From Sacculina carcini (lineage: Eukaryota > Arthropoda > Thecostraca > Sacculinidae): a DNA stretch of 64,000 nt. Of the stretch, positions 31,683 to 41,890 are shown one piece after another. The notes beneath the pieces were generated by a model. It was not told the origin of the DNA, did no database searches, and worked only from the letters and a program-made list of their open reading frames with translations. The translations under genes and the position numbers were made by a program. Numbering within the stretch: position 1 is the stretch's first letter; every line of letters starts with the position of its first letter. The stretch is from NCBI GenBank assembly GCA_916048095.2, contig OU696573.1:4984608-5048607 (forward strand), given 5' to 3'.

Positions 31683-32869
31683 AACGGAGCCCAGTTCTTA
31701 GTCCTCATTTATCGGTTATTTACACCAATGACCTTGCTGTTAGGTTAGTAAGTTTTACACTTCTATCCGCTGACGACATGAATATTTTCAGACATATCAA
31801 AATCAAAGCGGATTGCAAATTCCTCCAACCACAGTTGGATTCAGTGCATGAATTGAGCATTGTATGACACTTGAAATTGAATCCAGCTAAATACTTCCAT
31901 CTGCGCGCTTCACTAAAGAAAAATCCCATAGAAAACAAATATAATGATCAACCGCAACTAAAGTGAGCACCTCGTGTGATCTAGGCGTCTAAAAGCTCAC
32001 TTTCGCGGCACACATTCATGAATCGTACGCAAGGCAAATCGTGCCCTCGGCCTGCTGACCCGATGCTTCCAGGGACTACCAATGACCTTGAATGCTCGAG
32101 ATCTGGAATCTATCCATTGCGCAAACGTGTGCTCCATTTCAGAGTATGACTGCGTGAAGTGGTCCGAAGCCGCCACCACCCACACGAGTTAAATCAGTGC
32201 AGAAAGGGCTCTTCCGCACCCTGCATTACATGCAAGGTTGCAGTACGGGGTTCAACTACGAACACTTATGCAGTCATTGTGATCTGCAGCCGATCGAGTC
32301 TAGATATAAATCGCTAGAAATCTCGCTCCTGCATTCCATAGCCAATAACAGAAAAAGTTATGTGTGTGTTGTTCAAATTTCAATGTTGTGTTGTCTCGAT
32401 TCGCCCTGCGAATACCGAGGGCTGGATCACAACCCCGTAATGAATTCAATGTTCGCGCATCTCGCACAAAAACGACAGACAACCTATGTTGCTCGAAAGC
32501 ACATCGCCACTATAAAAATTTGGTTAACGTGAGACAAAGCGCAGACATATTCCATGACAATATAAAGATTGTATAAATGTATAGTAAGCAAGGCCTGTAT
32601 CATACAATCATCCAAAATAACTTAAGTAAAAAACGCCTGCCACTTTGACGTGTTATTTAAACGCTTGCAATATGTATGACTTCTGGCCGCACATCAGCTG
32701 GTTAAGGTATTGTAGGTGTGTGTACGTGTGTGACACATCATCTTGATCTATTGCAGGGAAGTGAAACAATAATTTATAACCAGTGTGTGACCAGTAACCA
32801 GTAACGCGAATAGTCGGTGTTGCAAGGGCTATTTTGACGTTCCGGTGACAGCTGCAGGTGAGACGTTTT

Positions 32870-33461
32870 GACGATTAATAAAAGCGTAAACATTTGACGC
32901 TCGAACAGAAAAAGGAATTTATTCATGATAAGGATGAAGAAAAACCGATTAACTAGATTCAAATAAAGTGGGAAGCGCATGAAAAGATCTGATGATCCAG
33001 TTCAGCAAGAAAATACTGATTTGTCAAAACATAAACGAATCAAGAATGCGCACATTAAAGGCTTACTGTACTTATACGCACATTAACACTGTGAAGCGCT
33101 TCCTAACGCTTCAGCATTGATAATGAAACACGCCCTTAATCATTCGAGGGAACGTAAATAATTCGCTGAACAACTGGGGGCGAACAATTTCATGCCCAGC
33201 AATGGCTGGTTTTAGAAATTTGAGCGGCGCAATTACATCGTGCTCAAGACAGTCCAAGAGGAAGTGCGGATGATTAATGTTGGAGAGTTGAACGACTGGC
33301 AAAGCTCCATTTTGAGAGATCAGCAAAACAGTTTTGAGCCAAAAGATGTGAAACCGGACTGGATATATGGATACATTTATGAAGCGGAAACACGCAGCCT
33401 ACACACACAAAAATGCCGTTCAGAGAACACCGCGCAACTGAAGAATTTGCTTGGGTTATAA
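32870..33461 (+). pseudogene. Pogo/Tigger-type transposase N-terminal remnant
   Basis: Decayed frame: LTLEQKKEFIHDKDEEKPIN (first helix-turn-helix), FAEQLGANNFMPSNGWF then KFERRNYIVLKTVQEE (CENP-B-type HTH with the SNGW motif), and FEPKDVKPDWIYGYIYEAET, where the first catalytic Asp region should be. This is the domain order of pogo-class transposases. Stops at several points; no terminal repeats found. It is not a copy of the Tigger at 3044. Confidence 0.62.
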
Positions 33462-34015
33462 GAATCATGAAATAAAAATTTGAGAAAGATGCAAACTGCT
33501 AAATAATAAGAGAATATTTTGTTAAAAATAACGATTCATAGCAAAAAAGGTTGAAAACAATTGCTGTAGAGCATACTTCCAAAGAGCGGAATTTTTTATC
33601 GGTCTAATTTTTACACACAGACAAACACACGCAAACACACAAACTGAAATACATAATCTCACACAGTATGTGGCCCACGCACAAAAAGTGCGCACAACAA
33701 TAGTCTGAAATCAAATTCAGGTATAGCAGAAACACAATAATAAGACATGTTAATGTCCACTTCTTGAAATGCATCAGCGTAAAAAGTAAAATATTTTCAT
33801 ATGTTAATTATATATAACATTATAAAATACATATCTATGATACACATAAAACTATAAACCAACTGAACACACGTAAAGGGATATATCTTGGACGCTGTAT
33901 GAGGATATGCAGACACATATTACGTCGCCGATACGTGGCGTAAAATGAACAACATCGTCAGCATCCACCATCGCATTGCATGGTACACAAAACTCACATA
34001 GCTACAAAAACTCAC
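33462..34015. other. AT-rich intronic spacer, no gene seen
   Basis: Contains a short CA-rich stretch (33613-33640) and AT-rich sequence. No motif recognised. Confidence 0.5.
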
Positions 34016-34042
34016 CGTTGACATCCAACTGGACCGCGGCAA
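34016..34042 (-). other. Candidate 27-nt microexon of the host receptor gene
   Basis: On the minus strand TTTTCATGGGTCAG| precedes 27 GC-rich bases, followed by the consensus donor |GTGAGT. In one frame the region reads SVAAVQLDVNG, like the last strand of an Ig domain, but that frame (phase 1) does not fit between the exons at 39163 and 27581, which join in phase 0. In phase 0 it would add nine residues. It could be an optional microexon, a relic of a duplicated Ig exon, or chance. Confidence 0.25.
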
Positions 34043-34689
34043 CTGACCCATGAAAACACACATATACACATACATAAGCACGGAGACGCTAACAATAAAA
34101 CATTGACCACATTATACTGACACTGGCTGATTAAGCGAACAAGTACTATATAACTTGTTTTAACAATGTTGTATATATATTTAGCCAAATCAACGGAGTT
34201 TAGTTATAGTACACACGTATGTACATACAATTTAATTCACTTCCAATAACCTCAAATACACCCTCAGAAATGCCTGTAGGCAAACAAATATATATTACAC
34301 CCAAAGACAGACAGATAAACATACACATAGGGAGATAACGATAGATAGGAGCACTCAGCCGAGGACATGGGGACATGGACAATTGCCCTAGGGGAAAGTT
34401 GAATACACATGGAACAATGGTTATCACTCGGCCTAGATAAAAATCAATAAGCAGTGCCATTGAAGCTAAACTAAAAGTAAACGATTGTGTAGGGATAATG
34501 AGAAGACATACAAACTTCTGAACTAGACTGGAGAGAAACGACTTGAGTAAAATCAATGTCGGAAATACTTGCAAAAAACATCAGCTGACGCTATAATACA
34601 CTGCATTTGACGAGAAAAATTCGCGACTGTGAACCTGTGCACGTACACATATACATGTACACGCTCACAGTTGCGAACTTTATGTAAAC

Positions 34690-37520
34690 ACTAGCATTAA
34701 AACCCGCCCGTTGTGCGGAGGAATTCATAAAATGGAATTAATATTCATAATAATTCATATTCATAAAAATATTCCAAATTAAAAAAGAAAATGAAAACTC
34801 ATCAGTGTCTTACTCAATAGAAAAGTCCAAGTGTTAATATTTTTATTTTTGTTTTGACATAATATTTTCCCTCAACCCGCCTCATATATAAACCAACCCA
34901 TTGTGCGGAATAATTCAGAACACAAACACGTAACAAACAATGAAAATCCTAGCATGTAAACCCGCCCGTCGTGCGAAACAGTTCATACTATTAAATTTGT
35001 ATTCAATTCATGAGAGAAAAGGAATATGAATTAAAAAAGAGTTGAGTAAACCCATACAAAAGTCTAAATTTCTATATTTTCATATTTATTTTCACAAAAT
35101 AGTTTGCCTAAACCGCCTCATATTTATACATGCCCGTCGTGCTGAATAATTCAGAACTCAGACACGAAACAATGAAAAATGACTACACTTTTTCATCATA
35201 ATGTTTCCAAAATATTTTAATAACTTAATATCACCGTCTAGCATTGAAACCCGCCAGTTGTGCGGAGCAATTCATAAGATGAAATTCATATTTAATTCAT
35301 AAACATATTGCAAATTGAAAAATAAAACATATATACTCATTAAAATCTTACTCAATTGAAAAGTCTAAATTCAATTATATTTTTTGACAACATATTTTCC
35401 TTCAGCCCGTCTCATATTTAAACCCGCCCGTCGTGCTGAACAATTTATAAAATAAAATGCATATTCAATCCATAAAATAAAATGCATATTCAATCCCTAA
35501 AATAAACTGAATACAAATTAAAAAGCAAAACATTTAACATTTTCCCTCGAACAGCCTCATATTTGAACCCGCCCGTCGTGCGGAACAATTAAGCCCCAAC
35601 ACCAATGGTTCTTTATATATAAACCAACTAATGACAACTAACTAACTAATATTCAAATGGTTCTTTATTATATAATAATGGTTTTTTATTTAATGGTTCT
35701 ATATGGTACAATAATTCAGTAGTTTACTTTGTTCCCAGTAGCATTTTACCCGCCCGTCGTGCGGAACAATTAAGCCCCTGAACTATACCATTGAACCCGC
35801 GCAATTATGTCACCTCATATTCAAGCATACACACACAGACAGACAGATAATTTCTTCTTTATGTTTAAATATACCATTGAACCTGCGCAATTATGTCACC
35901 TCATATTCAAGCATACATACACAGACAGACAGATAATTTCTTCTTTATGTATATATATAGCATTAAAACCCGCCCGTTGTGCGGAGCAATTCATACAATA
36001 AAATTCATATCAAATCCATAAAATATAATGAATACAAATTGAAAACCAAAAAATGTAACCTATAAATATCTTAACCAATATAAAAGTCTGAATTTGAATA
36101 TTTTTGTTCTTATTTTGACAAATATTATCCCTCAACCCGCCTGATATATAAATCTGCCCGTCGTGTGGTATAATTCAGAACACAAACACGAAACAAACAA
36201 TGAAAGATGATGAAATCTTTTCATCAGAATGTTTCCAAACTATATTTATTACTTAACATCATTCCCCAATATCATTTGCTTAAGTACTATTTCACTTTTA
36301 CCGCTATAATATTTATTGTTAAAATTTATATATTTTCCGCTATCATTAAAACCCAATATAACCTGAGTCAAACCTACCCAACCCAACCCAACCATCCAAT
36401 CTTGACCGCTCTCAGCCTAGTCTGAGGTGATTTAACTTATTAGTTTGTGATCACAAATTATACTGATGCGATCATAATTTGTAATCAGAAGACTGAGATT
36501 ATCTACCCCAGGGGTCCCAAACACGCGGCCCACCAATACTTATCCCGCCAATATAGTATCGGAACCAAACTGTAAGGCAGCTAAATTCACATTTGTTGCA
36601 TAATGCGATATAATTATACACCATTATCATATTATCTCATGATTCCCGGTTAATGCTTCCACTAATGCATCATATTCCTACAGTTGTTATTTCTTGGATT
36701 ACACCGATATTACAGCCCTTGATATTACAGCCGATATTATATTATGCAATCTTTATTCTGCTACGTATTATTCTTAATACATATATCATCAGATCGCAAA
36801 ATATATTTACAGGTTCACATCATTCTCCAAAATCATTTGCTTAAGAGCTATTCTACTTTTATCGCTAGAATATTTACTGCTAGCAAAATATCATATACCT
36901 CGCTATCATTTAAACCCACTCTTTATAGATACATTCAAGCCCGCCCGTCGTGCGGAACAGTTCATAAAATATAATTAATATTCAATTCATAAAAAAATTA
37001 GTGAAAATTGAAAAAGAAAAACAAACCCATAGGAAAGTTTTAGCCAATATAAAAGTCGAAATGTGAAATTTATGTTTCAATTTAGAAAACATGTTTTTTC
37101 ACAACCCACCTCTTATTTAAAGCTGCCCGTCGTGCGGAATAATTCAGAACTCAAACACGAAACAAACACAAAGAAAATGGATGAAAAACGACCAACAGAA
37201 AAAGTCAAATTTGTAAATTCTTGTTTTAATTATTGACGATGTTATTCCCTCAACACTGCTCAAATTCACACCCGTCCTTCGTGTGTAGTAATTCAGAAGC
37301 GTAACACTATCGAAACAATGAAACTTTCTGTCATCTCTATAATTCCAGATTTATGCGTCCGCTAAAACAGCATATGCATATAGTTGGCATTGCATGATAT
37401 TACAGCCCATATCCTTATGCAGCTTAATCGTATGCAACTTGAAATTAAACCAATTAAATTACACAGTAAAATTCAGTAGTTTACTTTGTTCCCAGCAGCA
37501 TTTTATCCGCCCGTCGTCAT
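34690..37520. repeat. Degenerate array with a CCCGCCCGTCGTGCGGAA core
   Basis: About 14 copies of a GC-rich core (CCGCCCGTCGTGCGG and variants) stand out from AT-rich sequence, at about 34703, 34911, 34961, 35131, 35249, 35423, 35568, 35749, 35969, 36155, 36940, 37124, 37270 and 37506. They fall in pairs about 170-210 bp apart. The first member is followed by AATTCATAAAATAAAATTCATATTCAATTCAT-like sequence, the second preceded by CCCTCAACCCGCCTCATAT and often followed by AATTCAGAACNCAAACACGAAAC. The core has a CCGC...GCGG inverted repeat. No coding potential. Confidence 0.85.
36509..36533 (+). other. hAT-like terminal inverted repeat fragment
   Basis: CAGGGGTCCCAAACACGCGG followed by CCCACC resembles the CAGGGGTCCCCAAC...GCGGCCC terminal repeat of hAT (Charlie/Zaphod-type) transposons. 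No matching opposite end or transposase was seen nearby. Confidence 0.35.
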
Positions 37521-37616
37521 TAATTAAACTGTACGCAATAAAACCACACCATCCATGCTTGGAGATAATATGATGCATTCATAATTGTGATTGGGCTTCA
37601 GTGAAATTTAATCAGT

Positions 37617-38920
37617 GTATATTCCTGTGTAATCGCAAGGGCGCATAATAGCTGTCAAATTGGCAACATGACATTTTGACTTTACACCGCCGTAACTTCC
37701 TTCAGATACACTTTGGAAAATTAAGAATTATACCGTACTGTAGAAAACAAAATTTCTAGCACGATGGTATAATTAATTTTAATGTATGACAAACAGTTCC
37801 TGAGAAATGGGTATAAAAATGAATCAATTGTAGTCACCCGGTGATCAAGTGTAATTTTGGATGTATTTGAGAATTTTGCCAATTTTACACGTTTTTTGTA
37901 TCATTTGTGGGTATAAATTACACCTTTTCTTGTAGAACACAAAATTCTCTACACAGTAGTATATTCCTGTGTAATCGCAATTGCGCATAATAGCTGTCAA
38001 ATTGGCAATATGTCCTTTTAACTTTACACCGCCGTAACTTCCTTCAGATATACTTTGGAAAATGAAGAATTATACCGTATTGTAGAAAACAAAATTTCTA
38101 GCACGATGGTATAATTAATTTTGATGTGTGACAAATAGTTACTGAGAAATAGTAGAAAAATGAATTAATTTTAGTCACCCGGTGTTCAAGTGTAATTTTG
38201 GATGTATTTGACAATTTTGCCAATTTTACACATTTTTTGTATCATTTGTGGGTATAAATTATAAGTTTTCTTGTAGAACACAAAATGATCTACACAATAG
38301 TATAATTTTTATAGCTGTACCATTGCTGGTTTATGAGTAATAGATAGCGGAATATTGACCAAAATATTCACGTTTTTGTGCGATAATTATGCCTTTTTGA
38401 CTTTGTCATTTACACTTCACACCGCCGTAACTTTTTTTTAATAAACTTTGGAAAATTAAAAATTATACCGTGTTGTAGCAAACAAAATTCCCAGCATGAT
38501 GGTATTATTGATTTAGATGTGTGATAATTAGTTTTTGATAAATAGAGAAAAAAGTATAGAAAATCGGACGCGTGGAGTTTAAATATAATTTTGAATATAG
38601 ATTGAAATTTTGTCATGTGTACATCTTTTATGTTCTATTTTTGGATATGAATTATAACCTATCTTGTAGAACAGAAAATTCTCTACACAGTGGTATAATC
38701 TGTATTACTGTACCATTTCTGGTTTATGAGGAGTAGATGTAGGAATATTGACCAAAATTTTCGCATTTTTCAGGGTTCATTTTGTCTTTTCACCGCGATA
38801 ACTTTTTTTGATTTCATTTTTAAAATTTTAAATTTATCCTATCGTGTAGACAAGAAAATTTCCAGCGTGATGGTATAAATTGTTAGCGGGTATATTAAGT
38901 GGTTACCGAGTAGCAGCTTG
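37617..38920. repeat. Tandem array, period about 342-393 bp, four units
   Basis: The marker CACCGCCGTAACTT occurs at 37685, 38027 and 38420 and as CACCGCGATAACTT at 38791 (spacings 342, 393, 371). Each unit also contains GAATTATACCGT, GTAGAAAACAAAATT, AGCACGATGGTATAATT and a GTAGAACACAAAAT motif. Units 1 and 2 are close copies (GTATATTCCTGTGTAATCGC at 37617 and 37959); units 3 and 4 are more divergent. No open frame spans a unit. Confidence 0.88.
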
Positions 38921-38937
38921 CTGAAAATGTGACCAAG

Positions 38938-39003
38938 GAGGGTGGGACAGACAAACACACAGACAGACAGACACACAGAGGATCTCTTTTATATATATAG
39001 ATA
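38938..39003. repeat. CAGACAGACA / TATATATAGAT end sequence of the array
   Basis: The 342-bp array is followed by a GACAGACA-rich run and CTCTTTTATATATATAGATA. This looks like the terminus of a larger repeat unit; a related CAGACAGACAGATAATTTC...TATATATAG run precedes a core repeat at 35840-35960. Inference only. Confidence 0.4.
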
Positions 39004-39162
39004 CATGTAAGTTATGCAAGTGTATATGCACGATCGTGTGTCTGCGCCTCGGTGTGTGTACGTCCGTGTGTGTGAATGTGTGTGCATGTCTGTGTGTGTG
39101 TGTGTGTCCGTCGGTATGTCTGTGTGTCAAGGTGTGCTGCGTAAGCGTAGAGAAAATGGCAC

Positions 39163-39290
39163 CGGCTGGCCGCGGTACATCCACGTGACGGCTGGCAGTG
39201 GATCGCCGGCCAGGTCGCACGTCAACACAACACGCTCTCCACTGCCCACCACGCGCTCCACCGTCTCCGTATGAACCACCTGCACTGGCA
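39163..39290 (-). CDS. Host receptor exon: N-terminal half of the second Ig domain
   Basis: 128-bp exon with acceptor GTGTACAG|TG and proposed donor CAGCCG|GTGCCA (weak). It enters in phase 1 and leaves in phase 0, matching both neighbours. It encodes VPVQVVHTETVERVVGSGE, then RVVLTCDLAGDPLPAVTWMY and RGQP: strands A to C of an I-set Ig domain, with the first Cys (TCDLAG) and the core Trp (VTWMY). The GxPxPxxTW signature is typical of receptor Ig domains, including the third Ig of MuSK. The frame stops at 39127 if not spliced, which supports a donor before that point. Confidence 0.82.
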
Positions 39291-39315
39291 CTGTACACCA
39301 CACGTACACACACAC

Positions 39316-39372
39316 ATTACACTACATTATGTAGATCTATATACACTTATAGGTTCTCTAGGATGCTGTACA
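39316..39372 (-). mobile_element. LINE-D 3'-end fragment
   Basis: On the minus strand GCATCCTAGAGAACCTATAAG-like sequence and TATATAGATCTACATAATG, with (TG)n on both sides. Divergent copy of the LINE-D 3' end at 44150-44214. Confidence 0.55.
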
Positions 39373-39439
39373 CATACACAGTACAGTACAGTAAGACACT
39401 CATAAATTGCATTAAATCCGTAGGTGTACAAACCGCTCT

Positions 39440-39477
<38 letters not shown>

Positions 39478-39508
39478 TAAACACATACACACACACATAC
39501 ACACACAC

Positions 39509-39564
39509 ATAGTACATTTAGACACTTATACCGTGATTTTCACCCGAAGCTCTCAAAAGCGTTC
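39509..39564 (-). mobile_element. LINE-D 3'-end fragment
   Basis: Minus strand: ACGCTTTTGAGAGCTTCGGG, then TGAAAATCACGGTATAAGTG. Very short 5'-truncated copy inside a CA-rich tract. Confidence 0.6.
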
Positions 39565-39779
39565 ACACACATACACATATACACACATTTCATTTCAATT
39601 CATGTATTCAAACATATATAACGCGTAATTTACATAAATTGTCTCGAATGCGCAAACACAGACACATTTACACATAAATGCATACACACACAATACATAC
39701 GTACATGACATGTCACACGTAAAGGGTTGAACGACAACCTCTTATTTACAGAACGAGGTATACCAAGACACACACACAC

Positions 39780-39846
39780 ACATTACATTACATTACATTA
39801 AGACATTTATATCGCGCTTTTCACCCGAGGGTCTCAAAAACGCTCA
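39780..39846 (-). mobile_element. LINE-D 3'-end fragment with (TAATG)n tail
   Basis: Minus strand: GAGCGTTTTTGAGACCCTCG, then GGTGAAAAGCGCGATATAAA and four TAATG-type repeats, flanked by (TG)n on both sides. The GCGTTTT/AAAAGCGC stem and the loop GAGACCC..GGGTG correspond to the hairpin at 44181-44211. Confidence 0.72.
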
Positions 39847-39850
39847 CACA

Positions 39851-39914
<64 letters not shown>

Positions 39915-40010
39915 TACACACACACACACACACACACATACACACAATAATTATATATATATATATATATATATAATTATAATTATAATTATATATAATT
40001 AATTATAACC
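39845..40010. repeat. (CA)n then (TA)n microsatellite
   Basis: About 100 bp of near-perfect CA repeat (39845-39946) passes into TA/ATAATT repeats to about 40010. The first LINE-E fragment begins directly afterwards. Confidence 0.95.
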
Positions 40011-40016
40011 ATAATA

Positions 40017-40487
40017 AGACCTAAATTGGAGTATGCCGAAATAATCTGGTCGCCGTATAAGAAAAAGGAAATAGCAAAATTAGAAAAAGTTCAACGAATT
40101 GCCACAAAATTAATTCCGGAGTTGGAGAAATTGCCTTATAATGAGATTAAAAAAATTAGGTCTGATTACATTAGAAAAGAGGAGAGAACGAGGAGATTTA
40201 ATAGCAGTTTATAAGTATATGAAGGGAATAGATGAAATGGACAATTCAATGAAAGAATATATACAATCGGGAGGGAGAAGGGGACATAGTAAAAAACTTA
40301 GAAAAAACAGATGTAGCAAGGATATAAAAAAATATAGTTTTCCCTTTCGATGTATAGATAAGTGGAACAGATTGAAGGAAGAAATAGTAGAAAGTAAAAC
40401 GATAAGTTCATTCAAGGCCAAGCTAGATGAATATGGTTACTGAGACGGGACAGTCTGAGCCTTGCTCATCTCCCGTAACACCAACTC
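40017..40487 (+). pseudogene. LINE-E copy 1: RT C-terminus and 3' end
   Basis: 5'-truncated copy with PKLEYAEIIWSPYKKKEIAK, then after a frame change RRERGDLIAVYKYMKGIDEM, KDIKKYSFPFRCIDKWNRL and FKAKLDEYGY, stop at 40441. The 3' hairpin occupies 40445-40476, followed by GGTGAGTACACACAC. Motif style (RGDLI..YKYMKG, DIKKYSFPFR) is CR1-group. Confidence 0.88.
40445..40476 (+). ncRNA. LINE-E 3' hairpin, copy 1
   Basis: Outer stem ACGGGA/TCCCGT, inner stem TGAGC/GCTCA, triloop CTT, internal loop CAGTC on the 5' side and TC on the 3' side. It is proposed as the RNA element recognised by the LINE RT. The homologous hairpin in copies 3 and 4 has ACAGGA/TCCTGT, a paired change. Confidence 0.75.
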
Positions 40488-40510
40488 GGTGAGTACACAC
40501 ACACACACAC
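40488..40510. repeat. Short (CA)n between two LINEs
   Basis: GTGAGTA followed by about eight CA units separates LINE-E copy 1 from the next LINE fragment. Confidence 0.9.
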
Positions 40511-41790
40511 AGAACTATTCAAAAACAGCATCTTCCAGTTTGCACCAAGGTGTTTCAATACATTACCTACGGAAATCAAACTGTTAATAACACAAGGAAA
40601 TTATTACACATTCAAACTCAAACTCTCAAAAAATCTACTTAACAACACGTTGTAACGGGCATGTGCGTAGGAACAAATGTTAGATCAAGAAGAATGTATA
40701 AATGAATGTCATAGCGTGAATGAATGTAGGAATGATTATCATAGTGAGAAAGAATGGATGAATGAATGTTGTGTGAAGAAGTGTGAAGAAACGGATGTTG
40801 TACGAAGATAGTATGAATGAATGTGTGTATGAGTGTAGTAGAACGAAAGAATGTATGAATGGAGGCTTTAGCACAAACAAATATATGTAGGAATGCGATA
40901 CGTCTGCACGCTGCAGCGTGACAGCATTACTCACGCTAGAATGACTCACTCACCGGGTCACACCATTCAATATAGATACGTTGCACAGATAGCGAGTGCA
41001 GAATCTGTGTGTTATTTCAGTATCAAGTGTTGCTAGGCGACAAGCAGTTCCGAAGGTGAAACACGATCTCCCAGTGGTGTAAATAGCGCCAACTCTGGCC
41101 GCCGAGTCACGCGACACATGCGCGGGACCACCATATGATATGGCGGAATGAAACATGTGAATCATGCGTGTGTGTGGATCGCGCTACTACCTGTGTGTGA
41201 ACGCATACTGCATTTGTAGTATGCGTTCAGTTGAATCTGGAAGTTTGCAAAATGATTTCATGTTTATATGAGCTTTGTAGAGCGAATGTTCACTGTATTG
41301 GTATTGATGAACGAATATCTGTGTGAATGAATGTCTGTAGCATGAACGTGAATATTAATGAATGCATGAATGTATGTATGTATGGATGTATGAATGTTCG
41401 TAGCATGAATGTGGGTTTGTATGAATGAATTAATGTTCGAAGTAGGAATGAGTTTTTATGAATGGATGAATGCTCGTAGTATAAATGTGCGTATGAATGT
41501 ACTAATGTTCGCAGTGGGAATGTGTGTGTATGAACGTATGAATGTTCGTAGTACGAATGTGTGTGTGTATGTATGTGTGCATGTATGAATGTTCGCGGTA
41601 AGAATGTGCGAATCTATGAATGTTCGCGGTAGGAATGTATGAATGTATGAATGCTCGCGGTAGGAATTTTGTGTACGAATGTATGAATGCTAGAAGTGTT
41701 ATTTAGACGTACTGTACATTGTCACAATATTGTGTTACTGAGCATGCCCTAAAAGAAGCCATAGGCTTATTGGGCATAGTCAACGTGAAA
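40511..41790 (+). pseudogene. LINE-A-related 3' end with long UTR and hairpin
   Basis: Starts directly at the CA tract with FQFAPRCFNTLPTEIKLL and TFKLKLSKNLLNN, the extreme C-terminus of a LINE RT, stop at about 40653. A long 3' UTR follows, with a minisatellite (41297-41700). At 41744-41777 lies a two-stem hairpin (ATGCCC/GGGCAT outer, AAGCC/GGCTT inner, loop ATA) like those at the ends of LINE-A and LINE-E. The 3' boundary is approximate. Confidence 0.65.
41297..41700. repeat. GAATGTATGAATGTTCGTAG-type minisatellite
   Basis: Tandem variants of GAATGTTCGTAGTAGGAATG and GTGTGTATGAATGTAT, unit about 30-40 bp, at least eight degenerate copies. Related ATGAATG sequence continues upstream to about 40690. 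Confidence 0.8.
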
Positions 41791-41890
41791 TGAAAAAAAA
41801 ACTGATATAATATGTATGTACTGATATAATAATGATGATGTTGACAAATATACATCTTACATCTTACTTCTTACACACACACACACACAC

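Larger units (their letters stand above)
29271..32570 (+). pseudogene. LINE-C: decayed CR1/Jockey-type LINE, endonuclease plus RT
   Basis: APE-type endonuclease: SIRSLKNKLATLNSC, NIIETCLKDNVLDTEI, FRGDRGS, then LIQGDFNLPEISW (about 29830-29870) and QSDHSDCDVTV. RT: VQPNKACGPDKIRGGII, HLWKQANMIAIPKKGD, SASLLPIFDKLFRDML, SVNQHGFCPGG (about 30730-31055), then after a SINE insertion YTNDLAVRLVSFTLLSADDM (about 31720-31780) and C-terminal QCRKGLFRTLHYMQGC. Many stops. It carries a tandem duplication at its 5' end and a nested SINE at 31560-31682. LSADD replaces the usual FADD motif. Confidence 0.8.

Noticed and set aside
34200-34574. 124-residue minus-strand open frame
   Set aside because: Hydrophobic, low-complexity translation of AT-rich DNA with no recognisable domain, start context or splice sites.
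38410-38616. Short minus-strand open frame in the tandem array
   Set aside because: The other units of the array do not keep it open, so there is no sign of selection for coding.
34690-38920. CRISPR array
   Set aside because: Repeats are degenerate, unevenly spaced and lie in an animal gene intron; there are no unique equal-length spacers or cas genes.
40941-41165. Host exon candidate in a GC-richer patch
   Set aside because: ACTCAC motifs resemble reverse-strand donors, but the minus-strand frame shows no Ig or Fz pattern and lies within the LINE 3' UTR/minisatellite region.
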